Part shown: positions 20,320-34,644 of the stretch, one piece after another
Numbering within the stretch: position 1 is the first letter of the stretch
Layout: each line of letters opens with the position of its first letter
From: Nocardioides acrostichi
GTDB lineage: Bacteria; Actinomycetota; Actinomycetes; Propionibacteriales; Nocardioidaceae
DNA: 64,000 nucleotides
Direction of reading: 5' to 3'
Assembly: GCF_015319165.1 (NCBI RefSeq)
Contig: NZ_JADIVZ010000001.1
Span: forward strand, 620,001-684,000
Translations under genes and position numbers: made by a program
Notes under the pieces: generated by a model
The model's input: the letters and a program-made list of their open reading frames with translations, nothing else
The model's database searches: none
Told to the model about the DNA's origin: nothing

Positions 20320-20664
20320 GTGACTGGACTCGACCCGGGCGTGGCCGCGCGCCTCAAGCGCAACGAAGCCGGCCTCGTGCCCGCCGTCGTGCAGCAGCAC
20401 GACACCGGCGAGGTGCTCATGCTCGGCTGGATGGACGACGAGGCGCTGCACCGCACCCTCACCACGGGTCGAGCCACCTACTGGTCGCGCTCGCGTGGCG
20501 AGTACTGGGTGAAGGGGGAGACCTCCGGTCACGTACAGCACGTCAAGGAGGTGCGCCTGGACTGCGACGGCGACACCCTGCTGGTCAAAGTCGACCAGAC
20601 CGACGTTGCCTGCCACACCGGCGACCGCACCTGCTTCGACGCCGACCTGCTGCTCGCGACGTGA
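20320..20664 (+). CDS. hisI: Phosphoribosyl-AMP cyclohydrolase
   Basis: 114 aa, GTG start at 20320. Opens the adenine ring of PR-AMP in the third step of histidine synthesis. Seen: [33 protein letters not shown] and the zinc site VRLDCDGD...CHTGDRTCF. Monofunctional, with no fused HisE. It starts seven bases after the exporter gene, so the exporter interrupts the his genes. hisG and hisE are not in this window. Confidence 0.94.
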   Translation: MTGLDPGVAARLKRNEAGLVPAVVQQHDTGEVLMLGWMDDEALHRTLTTGRATYWSRSRGEYWVKGETSGHVQHVKEVRLDCDGDTLLVKVDQTDVACHTGDRTCFDADLLLAT

Positions 20665-21284
20665 CCGGAACCAGCACGGGCACCGGTACCGCAGCATGGC
20701 CGAGCCGGGCCCGCCGCGCCTTCGTTCCGTGCGCGCTCGCCGGGCTCGGTGGCGCCGCGATCGCCGCCGTCGCGGGTTCCAAGCCCGTGGTCGAGGTCGG
20801 TGGCGACGCCGATGCCGCCGCCACCGTGCGGGCGACCCTCGGCGCGGGAGACGCGCTCTCGATGCCCCTGGTCACCTCGCTGGCCCTGGTGGTGCTGGCC
20901 GCCTGGGGCGTGCTGCTGGTTGCCCGGGGGCGGGTCCGCCGTCTCGTCGCGACACTCGCGGCTTCGGCCGCCCTCGGTGCGGGTGTCGCGGTGGTCACCG
21001 GTTGGCTGGCGGCGCGGCGCACCGTCGACGAGGCGTTCGCCTCGGTGTCGGCCTCGGGTGGCTCACACCCCACGCCGTGGCTCTTCGTGGCAGCCGTGGG
21101 GGCCGTGCTGAGCCTGGCGGCGAGCGCGGCGGCGGTGCGGGCCACCCCAGCCTGGCCCGAGATGGGACGCCGCTACGACGCGCCCACCGGGGGGTCCGTC
21201 AGCACCGCCCGGCTCCCCGCCGACGACCCCACGAATCTCGACCTGTGGAAGGCGCTCGACGACGGCCACGACCCCACGGCGTGA
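20661..21284 (+). CDS. Trp biosynthesis-associated membrane protein
   Basis: 207 aa, start overlapping the hisI stop (GTGA). Pattern of the actinobacterial Trp-associated membrane protein (TIGR02234 type): a helix, then AGSKPVVEV as an external segment, two central helices, an external loop and a fourth helix before a Pro-rich tail (about residue 145 on). Its role is unknown; the association is by gene context. In relatives trpE usually sits between hisI and this gene; here it does not. Confidence 0.78.
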   Translation: MTGTSTGTGTAAWPSRARRAFVPCALAGLGGAAIAAVAGSKPVVEVGGDADAAATVRATLGAGDALSMPLVTSLALVVLAAWGVLLVARGRVRRLVATLAASAALGAGVAVVTGWLAARRTVDEAFASVSASGGSHPTPWLFVAAVGAVLSLAASAAAVRATPAWPEMGRRYDAPTGGSVSTARLPADDPTNLDLWKALDDGHDPTA

Positions 21285-21290
21285 CGCTCC

Positions 21291-21572
21291 TCAGGTCTGG
21301 CTGACCGCGAGGGCGAAGACGACCGCGTAGAGCGCGAGGGTGCCGACGAAGATGACCGTGCCGATGATGCCCATCACCTGCCCGGCCTTCACGAGGCCGC
21401 GGTTGGTGTGCTGGGCCTTGCTCGAGTCGATCTCGCGCAGCACTCGGTTGCCCTTGACCCACGCCGGGATCGCCGTGAACGGGCCGCACAGCACCAGCCC
21501 GAGGATGCCGAGCACCAAGATGGTGGTGCCCTCGGGGTGCTCGCGGACATAGGGCTGCTGCGGATAGGACAC
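21291..21572 (-). CDS. DUF4190 small membrane protein
   Basis: 93 aa from GTG 21572, with AGGAG six bases upstream. Short Pro/Gln-rich head, then GTTILVLGILGLVLCGP, a small amphipathic linker (WVKGNRVLREID) and a second helix (GIIGTVIFVGTLALY). This matches DUF4190 proteins, common and uncharacterised in Actinobacteria. Convergent with the Trp-associated membrane gene, six bases apart. Confidence 0.75.
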   Translation of the reverse strand: MSYPQQPYVREHPEGTTILVLGILGLVLCGPFTAIPAWVKGNRVLREIDSSKAQHTNRGLVKAGQVMGIIGTVIFVGTLALYAVVFALAVSQT

Positions 21573-21712
21573 GGGGGGCTCCTGGTCGATCGGCTCAGAA
21601 CGCGGGACTTTACCCTCTCGCACGCGACCCGGCGTCGCGACGCAGCGCCGACCTCCTAGACTCGTGCGCGCAAGCACCCTCGCTCGACCGACCTCCCCGA
21701 GGAGCACCGAAC

Positions 21713-21910
21713 ATGGCTGACAACCACGGCAACACCCCCGCAGCGTGGAGCGCGGTCGTGATCGGCCTGGTCGGCTTCGTCGTGGGCAGCGTCGGCCTGA
21801 TGTTCTCGCCGGTCAGCTACCCGGTCTTCTGGATCGGCGTGGCCATCGTGCTCGCCGCCGGCGTGGTCTTCGCGGTCATGGCCAAGATGGGTCTGCACGA
21901 GAGTCACTGA
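21713..21910 (+). CDS. HGxxPAAW-family small membrane protein
   Basis: 65 aa. It carries the HGNTPAAW motif that defines this family, followed by two hydrophobic helices (VVIGLVGFVVGSVGLMF and VFWIGVAIVLAAGVVFAVM). Ribosome site GAGGAG upstream. Such proteins are encoded next to trpC in many Actinobacteria; function unknown. Confidence 0.8.
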   Translation: MADNHGNTPAAWSAVVIGLVGFVVGSVGLMFSPVSYPVFWIGVAIVLAAGVVFAVMAKMGLHESH

Positions 21911-21928
21911 GCCAGGCATCTCGCTGTC

Positions 21929-22369
21929 GTGGTCGCCCCGTACCCTGCCTCTCGGGAACACGCGTCGGTCGCCTCACGCCGCCGCCGCATGCTGGGGCCG
22001 ACCACGACGATCGGCGGTCTCGCCGCCCTGACCCTGGCCCTGCGGTTGCGCGACCCGCACGTCGGTGGCTCGTGGGGCTGGTGCCCCTTCAACCTGCTCG
22101 GACTCTCGTGCCCGGGGTGTGGCGGCCTGCGGGCGGTGAACGACCTCACCCGTGGCGACATCGGCGGGGCCGCGTCGAGCAATCTCGCGTTGGTCGTAGT
22201 GGTCGTCCCGCTCTCGGTGATGCTGCTCGTCTGGGCGGGGCGCCGTTGGCAGGGCATCGACCGGTCGGTCGTCCGCGATGTGCCGGTGGCGGTCTACGTG
22301 GCAGCAGCCGTGGGCCTGGTGGCGTTCACGGTGCTGCGCAACGGTCTCGTGCCCTGGCTCGCCCCCTGA
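21929..22369 (+). CDS. DUF2752 membrane protein (first of two)
   Basis: 146 aa if started at GTG 21929; ATG 21989 is an alternative start. DUF2752 hallmark: WCPFNLLGLSCPGCGGLRAVNDL, with a Cys-Pro-x-Cys-Gly motif flanked by membrane helices. Function unknown. It converges on a second DUF2752 gene with a 17-base gap. Confidence 0.75.
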   Translation: MVAPYPASREHASVASRRRRMLGPTTTIGGLAALTLALRLRDPHVGGSWGWCPFNLLGLSCPGCGGLRAVNDLTRGDIGGAASSNLALVVVVVPLSVMLLVWAGRRWQGIDRSVVRDVPVAVYVAAAVGLVAFTVLRNGLVPWLAP

Positions 22370-22386
22370 CGTACCGCCGGCCGCGG

Positions 22387-22842
22387 TCAGTCCGGGGAGA
22401 GGAACGTCCAGCCGGGCACGTTGCGCAGCACCCAGAAGGCGAGCACGGTGCCGAGCAGCACCCACACGGCCCGTGCGGGGATCAGGGTCGGTGACCAGGA
22501 GGTCTTGCCGGTGAGGCGCAGCACCCACATGACGTAGGTGAAGCCGAGGAAGGGCAGGGCCAGGGGGACGAGCGGGTTGCGCTCGAACGCTCCGGCCACG
22601 TGCCCGTGAAGCAGCGAGTTGATGGCGCGCAGGCTGCCGCAGCCGGGACACCACTCGCCGGTCACCGCGAGGAAAGGGCAGGTCGGGTAGTGGCCCGGTT
22701 CGTGCGGATCGACCGACGCGATGACCACGGCTGCCGCCGCAGCGGCAGCCGTGGTCATCACGAGAGGCGCCCAGACCCTCACCCGCGAGGGTGTGAGGGA
22801 TCCGGGCGCCTGCTCGGTGACAGCGGTAGCCACGTAGGCCAC
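22387..22842 (-). CDS. DUF2752 membrane protein (second of two)
   Basis: 151 aa, minus strand. Same family as its convergent neighbour: TCPFLAVTGEWCPGCGSLRAIN, with one helix before and two after. The two proteins differ too much in sequence to be a recent duplication. It follows the CD225 gene directly on the same strand, and the two stops and starts abut, so they are probably cotranscribed. Confidence 0.8.
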   Translation of the reverse strand: MAYVATAVTEQAPGSLTPSRVRVWAPLVMTTAAAAAAAVVIASVDPHEPGHYPTCPFLAVTGEWCPGCGSLRAINSLLHGHVAGAFERNPLVPLALPFLGFTYVMWVLRLTGKTSWSPTLIPARAVWVLLGTVLAFWVLRNVPGWTFLSPD

Positions 22843-23169
22843 TCAGTAGTTGGTGCTGGAGTTCGAGCCGACGCCGATGGCGACGACCAAGATGATGTAC
22901 AGGACGATCCCGACGACGCCGACGATGGCCGACCACATGGCGAAGTTCTTCGCCTTCTTCGCCGAGTCCTGGGCGCCCGTGTAGTCACCAGAGGCCCACT
23001 TGCCGTTGACCTGCGCGGCGAACACGATCGAGACGACGCCCAGCGGGAGGCAGCAGAACAGGGTGGTGAGAATGGCCCACACCAGGTTGTTGGCGGGGGG
23101 CTGGCCGGGTGGCTTCTGGCCACCGGCGTCGCCGTACTGCGGCGGGGGAGGAGGCTCGGAGTAGCTCAT
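22843..23169 (-). CDS. CD225/dispanin-family small membrane protein
   Basis: 108 aa from ATG 23169 with AGGAGA upstream. Pro/Gly-rich N terminus, then NLVWAILTTLFCCLPLGVVSIVFAAQVNGKWASGDYTGAQ, the CD225 signature shared with interferon-induced transmembrane proteins. A C-terminal helix follows. Role in bacteria unknown. First gene of a minus-strand pair with the DUF2752 gene, divergent from trpC. Confidence 0.82.
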   Translation of the reverse strand: MSYSEPPPPPQYGDAGGQKPPGQPPANNLVWAILTTLFCCLPLGVVSIVFAAQVNGKWASGDYTGAQDSAKKAKNFAMWSAIVGVVGIVLYIILVVAIGVGSNSSTNY

Positions 23170-23311
23170 GGGGGTCTCCTGACGAGATGACAAGGGGCGC
23201 TGTGCCCCGGTGGTGGCGTGACGGTACCCATGGCGAGGCTCTTTACACACCCCGTGACACACTCGGGTGTCGGATTTTCTTGCAGTTGTCGCCAACGAGA
23301 GCGGGTGCCCC

Positions 23312-24090
23312 GTGTCGGTCCTTGACGAGATCGTCGCGGGGGTGCGGGAGGATCTGGCGGCCCGCGAAGACCGTGCCCCGCTGGCCGATGTGCGCGCCGC
23401 CCTGGCCGACGTCGACGCGCCCCGTGATCCCATGCCCGACCTGCGGCTGCCCGGCTCCAGCGTGATCGCCGAGGTCAAGCGCCGCAGCCCCTCCAAGGGG
23501 GATCTGGCCGACATCCCCGACCCCACGGCTCTGGCAGCGCAGTACGCCGCGGGGGGCGCTGCCGCCATCAGCGTGCTCACCGAGCAGCGCCGCTTCGGCG
23601 GCAGCCTGGCCGACCTGCGCGCCGTCCGCGCTGCCGTCGACGCCCCTCTGCTGCGCAAGGACTTCATGGTCACCGAGTACCAGATCGTCGAGGCCCGGGC
23701 CGCGGGCGCCGACCTGGTGCTGCTCATCGTGGCGGCCCTCGACGACGACACCCTGCGCCGGCTGCACGACCTCGCCGGCGAGCTGGGTCTGACCGCCCTG
23801 GTCGAGGTGCACGACGAGGCCGAGGCCGAGCGTGCCGTGGCCCTGGGCGCCGAGCTGATCGGCGTCAACGCCCGCAACCTCAAGACCCTCGCCGTCGACG
23901 ACGACACCTTCGGTCGCCTCGCTCCGCTCATCCCCGACGAGTGTGTGAAGGTCGCGGAGTCCGGCATCACCGGCGTGGTCGACGTCAAGCGTTTCGTCGG
24001 CGAAGGGGCCAGGGCCGTGCTGGTGGGCGAGGCCTTGGTGAAGGACGGCGACCCGCGCGCGGCGGTCGCGAGCATGACAGGAGTCCAGGC

Positions 24091-24094
<4 letters not shown>
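23312..24094 (+). CDS. trpC: Indole-3-glycerol phosphate synthase
   Basis: 260 aa from GTG 23312 ([14 protein letters not shown], where the family begins). An in-frame GTG at 23267 would add 15 unrelated residues. Closes the indole ring from CdRP. TIM-barrel motifs: [45 protein letters not shown] and AESGI. Its stop overlaps the trpB start by ATGA. No Trp-rich leader peptide is visible upstream. Confidence 0.94.
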
Positions 24095-25352
<1,258 letters not shown>

Positions 25353-25356
<4 letters not shown>

Positions 25357-26147
25357 GTTGCGCCCGCGTCTTCGAGACCACGCGCGCCGAGGGTCGGGCC
25401 GCCCTCGTCGGCTACCTGCCCGCCGGGTTCCCCGACAAGCGGGGGAGTCTCGACGCCGTCCGCGCGATGGTCGACGCCGGCTGCGACGCCATCGAGGTCG
25501 GACTGCCCTACACCGACCCCGTCATCGACGGCCCCACCGTGCAGGCGGCCGCCCAGCAGGCGCTCGACGCCGGCACCCGCATCGACGACGTCATGCGCAC
25601 CGTCGAGGCGGTCGCTTCGACCGGCGCCACCGCCGTCGTCATGACCTACTGGAACCCGGTCGAGCGCTACGGTGTCGAACGCTTCGCCCAAGAGCTCCTC
25701 GACGCAGGTGGGGCCGGGCTCATCACCCCCGACCTCACTCCGGACTTCGCTCCGGAGTGGATCGCTGCCGCCGACGCTCGCGACCTCGACAAGATCTTCT
25801 TGGTCGCGCCGTCCTCGACCGACGAGCGCATCGCGATGACGACCGCGGCCAGTCGCGGGTTCGTCTACGCCACGGCCGTCATGGGCGTCACCGGCACCCG
25901 CACCACCACCAGTGATCTCGCCGAGCCGCTGGTCGCGCGTGCCCGGGCCACCACCGACCTGCCGATCGGGGTCGGCCTCGGTGTCAGCAACGGCGACCAG
26001 GCAGCCGAGATCGCCGGCTTCGCCGACGCCGTGATCGTCGGCTCCGCGTTCTGTCGAGCCGTACTCGACGCCCCCGACCTGCCGAGTGCCCTGCGCGGCC
26101 TCTCGACGCTGGCGGAGGACCTTGCCGCGGGAGTCCGGCGTGGCTGA
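25353..26147 (+). CDS. trpA: Tryptophan synthase alpha subunit
   Basis: 264 aa TIM barrel releasing indole from indole-3-glycerol phosphate and passing it to TrpB. Catalytic residues are in [16 protein letters not shown] (Glu and Asp), followed by [18 protein letters not shown] and [12 protein letters not shown]. The usual bacterial motif GVPFSDP reads GLPYTDP here, as in other Actinobacteria. Overlaps trpB and the SCO1 gene. Confidence 0.95.
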
Positions 26148-26760
26148 CCGGCTCGGTCCGACGCGAGCCCTCGTCGCCGTCCTCGCCCTGGTGCTCGCGG
26201 CCCTGGCGGGGTGCAGCTCGGACGCCGCCCCGGCCGGCACCTTCACCGGCAGCCGCGTCGACCCGCCCTTCGACGTGGCCGACGTGACCCTCACCGACAC
26301 CGAGGGCCAACCGTTCAGCCTCACCGACCCGGGTCAGCGGCTGAGCCTCGTGTTCTTCGGCTACACCCACTGCCCCGACGTGTGCCCGCTGGTGATGTCG
26401 ACCATCAGCAGTGCGCTGACCCGCCTCGACGACGCCGACCGAGCCCAGGTGCAGCTCGTGTTCGTCTCCACCGACCCCACCCGTGACGACGCCGACACCC
26501 TGCGCAACTACCTGCGCGGCTACGACCCCACCGGCGTCGGCCTGCGTGGCAGCCTGGGCGACGTCGCGACGCTGGCCAAGAGCGTCGGCATCTTCGTCGC
26601 CGACGCCCAGCAGCTCGCCAGCGGGGGCTACGACCTCGGGTCGCACGGCTCGCAGATCATCGGGGTCGACGGCGACGGCCGGGCCCCGGTGTTCTGGGAC
26701 GGCCAGGTCTCCTCGGCCGAGCTCGCGGCCGACGTGCACACCCTGCTCGCGGCGTCCTGA
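26140..26760 (+). CDS. SCO1/SenC-type copper-binding thioredoxin-fold lipoprotein
   Basis: 206 aa from GTG 26140, overlapping trpA by eight bases. Lipoprotein signal with LAGC (Cys25). Thioredoxin-like domain with the copper-binding CPDVC (C78, C82) in FFGYTHCPDVCPL; the third ligand is probably the His in GSHGSQII near the C terminus. SCO proteins deliver copper to the CuA centre of cytochrome c oxidase on the outer membrane face. The lipid attachment needs Lgt, encoded next. Confidence 0.9.
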   Translation: MADRLGPTRALVAVLALVLAALAGCSSDAAPAGTFTGSRVDPPFDVADVTLTDTEGQPFSLTDPGQRLSLVFFGYTHCPDVCPLVMSTISSALTRLDDADRAQVQLVFVSTDPTRDDADTLRNYLRGYDPTGVGLRGSLGDVATLAKSVGIFVADAQQLASGGYDLGSHGSQIIGVDGDGRAPVFWDGQVSSAELAADVHTLLAAS

Positions 26761-26833
26761 CCACCGACTCACCGACCCCGCCCACCGATCCCGCCCCCCG
26801 ATCCCGCCCCCCCGATCCAGAACGAGGTACGCC
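26761..26833. other. C-rich spacer with CCGATCC repeats before lgt
   Basis: The 73-base gap between the SCO1 gene and lgt contains three imperfect copies of a unit containing CCGATCC separated by runs of 3-7 C. The lgt ribosome site GAGG lies at its end. No function apparent. Confidence 0.5.
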
Positions 26834-27799
26834 GTGCTCGACCTGCTGCCGCTGTCGATCCCGAGCCCGAGCCAGGGTGTCTGGCACCTGGGACCGGTGC
26901 CGGTGCGTGCCTACGCGCTGTGCATCATCGCCGGCATCGTCGCGGCGATCTGGATCGGCGAGCGCCGCTGGGTGGCACGGGGCGGCACCTACGGCGAGGT
27001 CCAGGATCTCGCGGTGTGGGCCGTGCCCTTCGGGCTCGTCGGCGCTCGCCTCTACCACGTGGCCACCGACCACGACCTCTACTTCGGCGAGGGCAAGAAC
27101 CCGTGGGCCGCGCTCTACCTCTGGCGCGGCGGCCTCGGCATCTGGGGCGCGGTGGCGCTCGGGGCCGTGGGCGTGCTCATCGGGGCGCGTCGCCGCGGCA
27201 TCCGGCTGATGCCGATGCTCGACGCCCTCGCGCCCGGCGTCCTCGTCGCCCAGGCGTTGGGGCGGTGGGGCAACTACTTCAACCAGGAGCTCTACGGGAG
27301 GCCGACCGATCTGCCCTGGGGACTCGAGATCGACCCCCGCAACTGGCCCGAGGGTGAGGTCTTCTCGCCCGGGACGACCTTCCACCCGACCTTCCTCTAC
27401 GAGTCGGTCTGGGATCTCTCGGTCTTCGCGCTGCTCATCTGGGCCGACCGCCGCTGGCGCATCGGCCACGGGCGCATCCTCGCGCTCTACGTGATGCTCT
27501 ACACGCTCGGCCGCGGCTGGATCGAGACCCTGCGCATCGACACCGTGGAGCTCTCCGACGTGGGGGGCCTGCGGTTCAACGTGTGGACCTCGATCGTGAT
27601 GTTCGCCGCGGCGGCCGCCTTCTTCGTGTGGTCGCTGCGCCGTCGTCCGGGGCGCGAGGAGGCCGTGTACACGCCGGCGCGACTGGCCGAGAACGCAGCA
27701 GGAGTCGAACAGCCCCCGGAGTCCGGCGCCGAGCCCGACGAAACGCAGCGGGATCGGACCGACCACGCCGAGGAAGGCGATCACGAAACCCGGTGGTAA
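26834..27799 (+). CDS. lgt: Prolipoprotein diacylglyceryl transferase
   Basis: 321 aa, GTG start with GAGG six bases before. Transfers diacylglycerol from phosphatidylglycerol to the lipobox Cys, the first step of lipoprotein maturation. Multi-spanning membrane protein with the Lgt signature GRWGNYFNQELYGRPTD and the conserved FHPTFLYES. The C-terminal 50 residues are an acidic hydrophilic tail, common in Actinobacteria. Substrates in this window include the SCO1 lipoprotein and LivK. Confidence 0.95.
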   Translation: MLDLLPLSIPSPSQGVWHLGPVPVRAYALCIIAGIVAAIWIGERRWVARGGTYGEVQDLAVWAVPFGLVGARLYHVATDHDLYFGEGKNPWAALYLWRGGLGIWGAVALGAVGVLIGARRRGIRLMPMLDALAPGVLVAQALGRWGNYFNQELYGRPTDLPWGLEIDPRNWPEGEVFSPGTTFHPTFLYESVWDLSVFALLIWADRRWRIGHGRILALYVMLYTLGRGWIETLRIDTVELSDVGGLRFNVWTSIVMFAAAAAFFVWSLRRRPGREEAVYTPARLAENAAGVEQPPESGAEPDETQRDRTDHAEEGDHETRW

Positions 27800-27949
27800 T
27801 CTCAACGCTCAGCGCGTGGGCCAACGTCGTCCCTGCCACGAGCACAGTCACACTCGGGTTCGCTGACCGTCCCTCGACCGATGTCGAGCCGGTCTCGAAG
27901 CCACCACCGTATGCCTGGAACCGATGCCCGGATCCGTCCTGAGGACGCT

Positions 27950-27965
27950 CCTGGAACGGTCCAGG
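27950..27965 (+). other. Small hairpin in the gltB 5' region
   Basis: CCTGGA-ACGG-TCCAGG stem just upstream of the gltB ribosome site (GGGAG at 27976-27980). The 189-base gap between lgt and gltB holds no gene I can support. Confidence 0.35.
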
Positions 27966-27988
27966 TCACGACGACGGGAGATCCTCCA

Positions 27989-32548
<4,560 letters not shown>

Positions 32549-32595
32549 GCTCATCTGTTCGGTGCAGAGGAACGACGTGACGCAGGAGGCACGAC

Positions 32596-34062
32596 ATGGC
32601 TGACCCCAAGGGATTCTTGAAGGAGGGGCGCGAGGTCGCGGTCCGTCGTCCGGTCGAGGAGCGCATCCAGGACTGGAACGAGGTCTACCCCGACGGCATC
32701 GGCCACGCGCTGCTGCCGATCATCACGCCGCAGGCCGGGCGTTGCATGGACTGCGGCATCCCGTTCTGCCACCAAGGCTGCCCACTGGGCAACATCATCC
32801 CGGAGTGGAACGACCTGGTCTGGCGCGACGACTGGGAGGGCGCGATCGAGCGCCTGCACGCCACCAACAACTTTCCGGAGTTCACCGGGCGCCTGTGTCC
32901 GGCTCCGTGCGAGACCGCGTGCGTGCTGGGCATCAACCAGGATCCGGTGACGATCAAGAACGTCGAGGTCTCGATCATCGACAAGGCGTGGGAGTCCGGC
33001 TTCGTGCGGCCCCAGCCGCCGGAGTGGCTCTCGGGTCGTACCGTCGCCGTGATCGGGTCCGGCCCGGCCGGCCTCGCGGTCGCCCAGCAGCTCACCCGCG
33101 CCGGCCACACGGTCGCCGTCTACGAACGTGCCGACAAGATCGGTGGCCTGCTGCGCTACGGCATCCCCGAGTTCAAGATGGAGAAGAAGCACCTCGACCG
33201 GCGTCTGGACCAGATGCGCCGCGAGGGCACCGTCTTCCGCCCCGGGGTGAACGTGGGCGAGGAGCTGACCGGTGAGAAGCTCACCGAGCGCTACGACGCC
33301 GTCGTCCTGGCCATGGGTGCCACCGAGCCGCGCGACCTACCCGCGACCGGGCGCGAGCTGGGGGGCATCCACCAGGCCATGGACTTCCTGCCGCAGGCCA
33401 ACCGCACCTCGCTCGGCGAGGAGGTCGAGGGTCAGATCCTGGCCACCGACAAGGACGTCGTGATCATCGGCGGCGGCGACACCGGTGCCGACTGCCTGGG
33501 CACCTCGACCCGTCAGGGCGCTCGTTCGGTGACGCAGCTGGAGATCATGCCGCTGCCCCCTGAGGCGCGACCCGACGCGCAGCCGTGGCCGACCTACCCC
33601 ATGACCTACCGGGTCTCCTCGGCGCACGAGGAGAACGGCGAGCGGGTCTACTCCGTCTCGACCAAGGAGTTCCTGGGCGACGACGACGGCAACGTGCGGG
33701 CCCTGGCGCTCGTCGAGGTCGAGTTCGTCGACGGCAAGCTCACCGAGATCCAGGGCACCGAGCGCGAGATCCCCGCCCAGCTGGTGCTCTTCGCCATGGG
33801 CTTCCTCGGCCCGGAGAAGCCGGGGCCGGTGGAGCAGCTGGGTGTCGACCTCGACGAGCGCGGCAACATCAAGCGCGACGGCAGCTACATGACCTCCACG
33901 CCCGGCGTGTTCGTGGCCGGCGACGCCGGTCGCGGCCAGTCGCTCATCGTGTGGGCGATCGCCGAGGGGCGCGCCGCCGCGGCGTCCGTCGACGCCTACC
34001 TCACCGGTGAGACCGCCCTGCCGTCCCCGATCAGGCCGACGGACCGTCCGCTCGTCGTCTGA
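32596..34062 (+). CDS. gltD: Glutamate synthase small subunit
   Basis: 488 aa, AGGAGG before the ATG. FAD/NADPH-dependent subunit that feeds electrons to GltB through 4Fe-4S clusters. N-terminal Cys cluster CMDCGIPFCHQGCPLGN and CPAPCETACVLG; FAD site VAVIGSGPAGLAVAQQL; NADPH site VVIIGGGDTGADCLG; C-terminal FVAGDAGRGQSLIVWAI. 47 bases after gltB and in the same operon. Confidence 0.96.
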   Translation: MADPKGFLKEGREVAVRRPVEERIQDWNEVYPDGIGHALLPIITPQAGRCMDCGIPFCHQGCPLGNIIPEWNDLVWRDDWEGAIERLHATNNFPEFTGRLCPAPCETACVLGINQDPVTIKNVEVSIIDKAWESGFVRPQPPEWLSGRTVAVIGSGPAGLAVAQQLTRAGHTVAVYERADKIGGLLRYGIPEFKMEKKHLDRRLDQMRREGTVFRPGVNVGEELTGEKLTERYDAVVLAMGATEPRDLPATGRELGGIHQAMDFLPQANRTSLGEEVEGQILATDKDVVIIGGGDTGADCLGTSTRQGARSVTQLEIMPLPPEARPDAQPWPTYPMTYRVSSAHEENGERVYSVSTKEFLGDDDGNVRALALVEVEFVDGKLTEIQGTEREIPAQLVLFAMGFLGPEKPGPVEQLGVDLDERGNIKRDGSYMTSTPGVFVAGDAGRGQSLIVWAIAEGRAAAASVDAYLTGETALPSPIRPTDRPLVV

Positions 34063-34074
34063 CGCCACATCTCG

Positions 34075-34600
34075 GTGGTTGAGCCGTGAGGAGCGCCAGC
34101 CGGTGGATTGAGCCGCCGGATGCCGAAGGCGAAGGCGTGTCGAAATCGACGAGCGCCCCCGCCGGTGGTTGAGCCGCGAGGAGCGCCAGCGACGAGCGCG
34201 TCGAAACCCAGCAACTGTGAAGGCAGCGCTGCCGATCGCCTCGCCGGGTTTCGACACGGGACTCGGCTAGCGCCTCGCCCGGCTCAACCACCGGACGGTG
34301 CGGAGCCTCGCCCGGCACCCCTGAGAGCAAGGCTGCTTGGCACCTCGCCGGGTTTCGACACGGGACTCGGCTAGCGCCTCGCCCGGCTCAACCACCGGAC
34401 GGTGCGTGGCACCTCGCCGGGTTTCGACACGGGACTCGGCTAGCGCCTCGCCCGGCTCAACCACCGGAGCGTGCGTGGCACCTCGCGGGGTTTCGACACG
34501 GGACTCGGCTAGCGCCTCGCCCGGCTCAACCACCGGAGGGTGCGGAGCCTCGCCCGGCTCAACCACCGGAGGGTGCGGAGCCTCGCCCGGCTCAACCACC
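34075..34600. repeat. Composite repeat array: forward copies, then four inverted 48-bp copies and two truncated ends
   Basis: Most of the 582-base gap between gltD and pyk. Forward copies run GGTTGAGCC...GTCGAAACC (best at 34164-34208; partial at 34075-34101 and about 34103-34149). Four reverse-oriented copies running GGTTTCGACACGGGACTCGG...GGCTCAACCACCGG lie at 34247-34294, 34351-34398, 34420-34467 and 34489-34536; the last three are spaced 69 bases apart. Two right-end fragments at 34547-34569 and 34580-34600 are 33 bases apart. No gene is present; a minus-strand open frame here only translates the repeat. Confidence 0.92.
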
Positions 34601-34610
34601 AACTGTTCGC

Positions 34611-34638
34611 TTGTAACGATCCAACCGCTCGCTAGGGT
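34611..34638 (+). promoter_or_regulatory. pyk promoter (leaderless)
   Basis: -35-like TTGTAA (34611-34616), 16-base spacer, -10 TAGGGT (34633-34638), then six bases to the pyk GTG. Transcription would start at or next to the start codon, and no ribosome site is present. Confidence 0.65.
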
Positions 34639-34644
34639 AGGCCC

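Noticed and set aside
23242..23311. Attenuator leader peptide before trpC
   Set aside because: A short open frame from 23251 has no Trp codons, and I see no terminator/antiterminator pair.
23267..23311. Longer trpC start at GTG 23267
   Set aside because: The added residues do not match the family, whose proteins begin at VSVLDEI.
34075..34600. CRISPR array or insertion sequence remnant
   Set aside because: The sequences between copies are themselves repeats, and there is no transposase fragment or target duplication.
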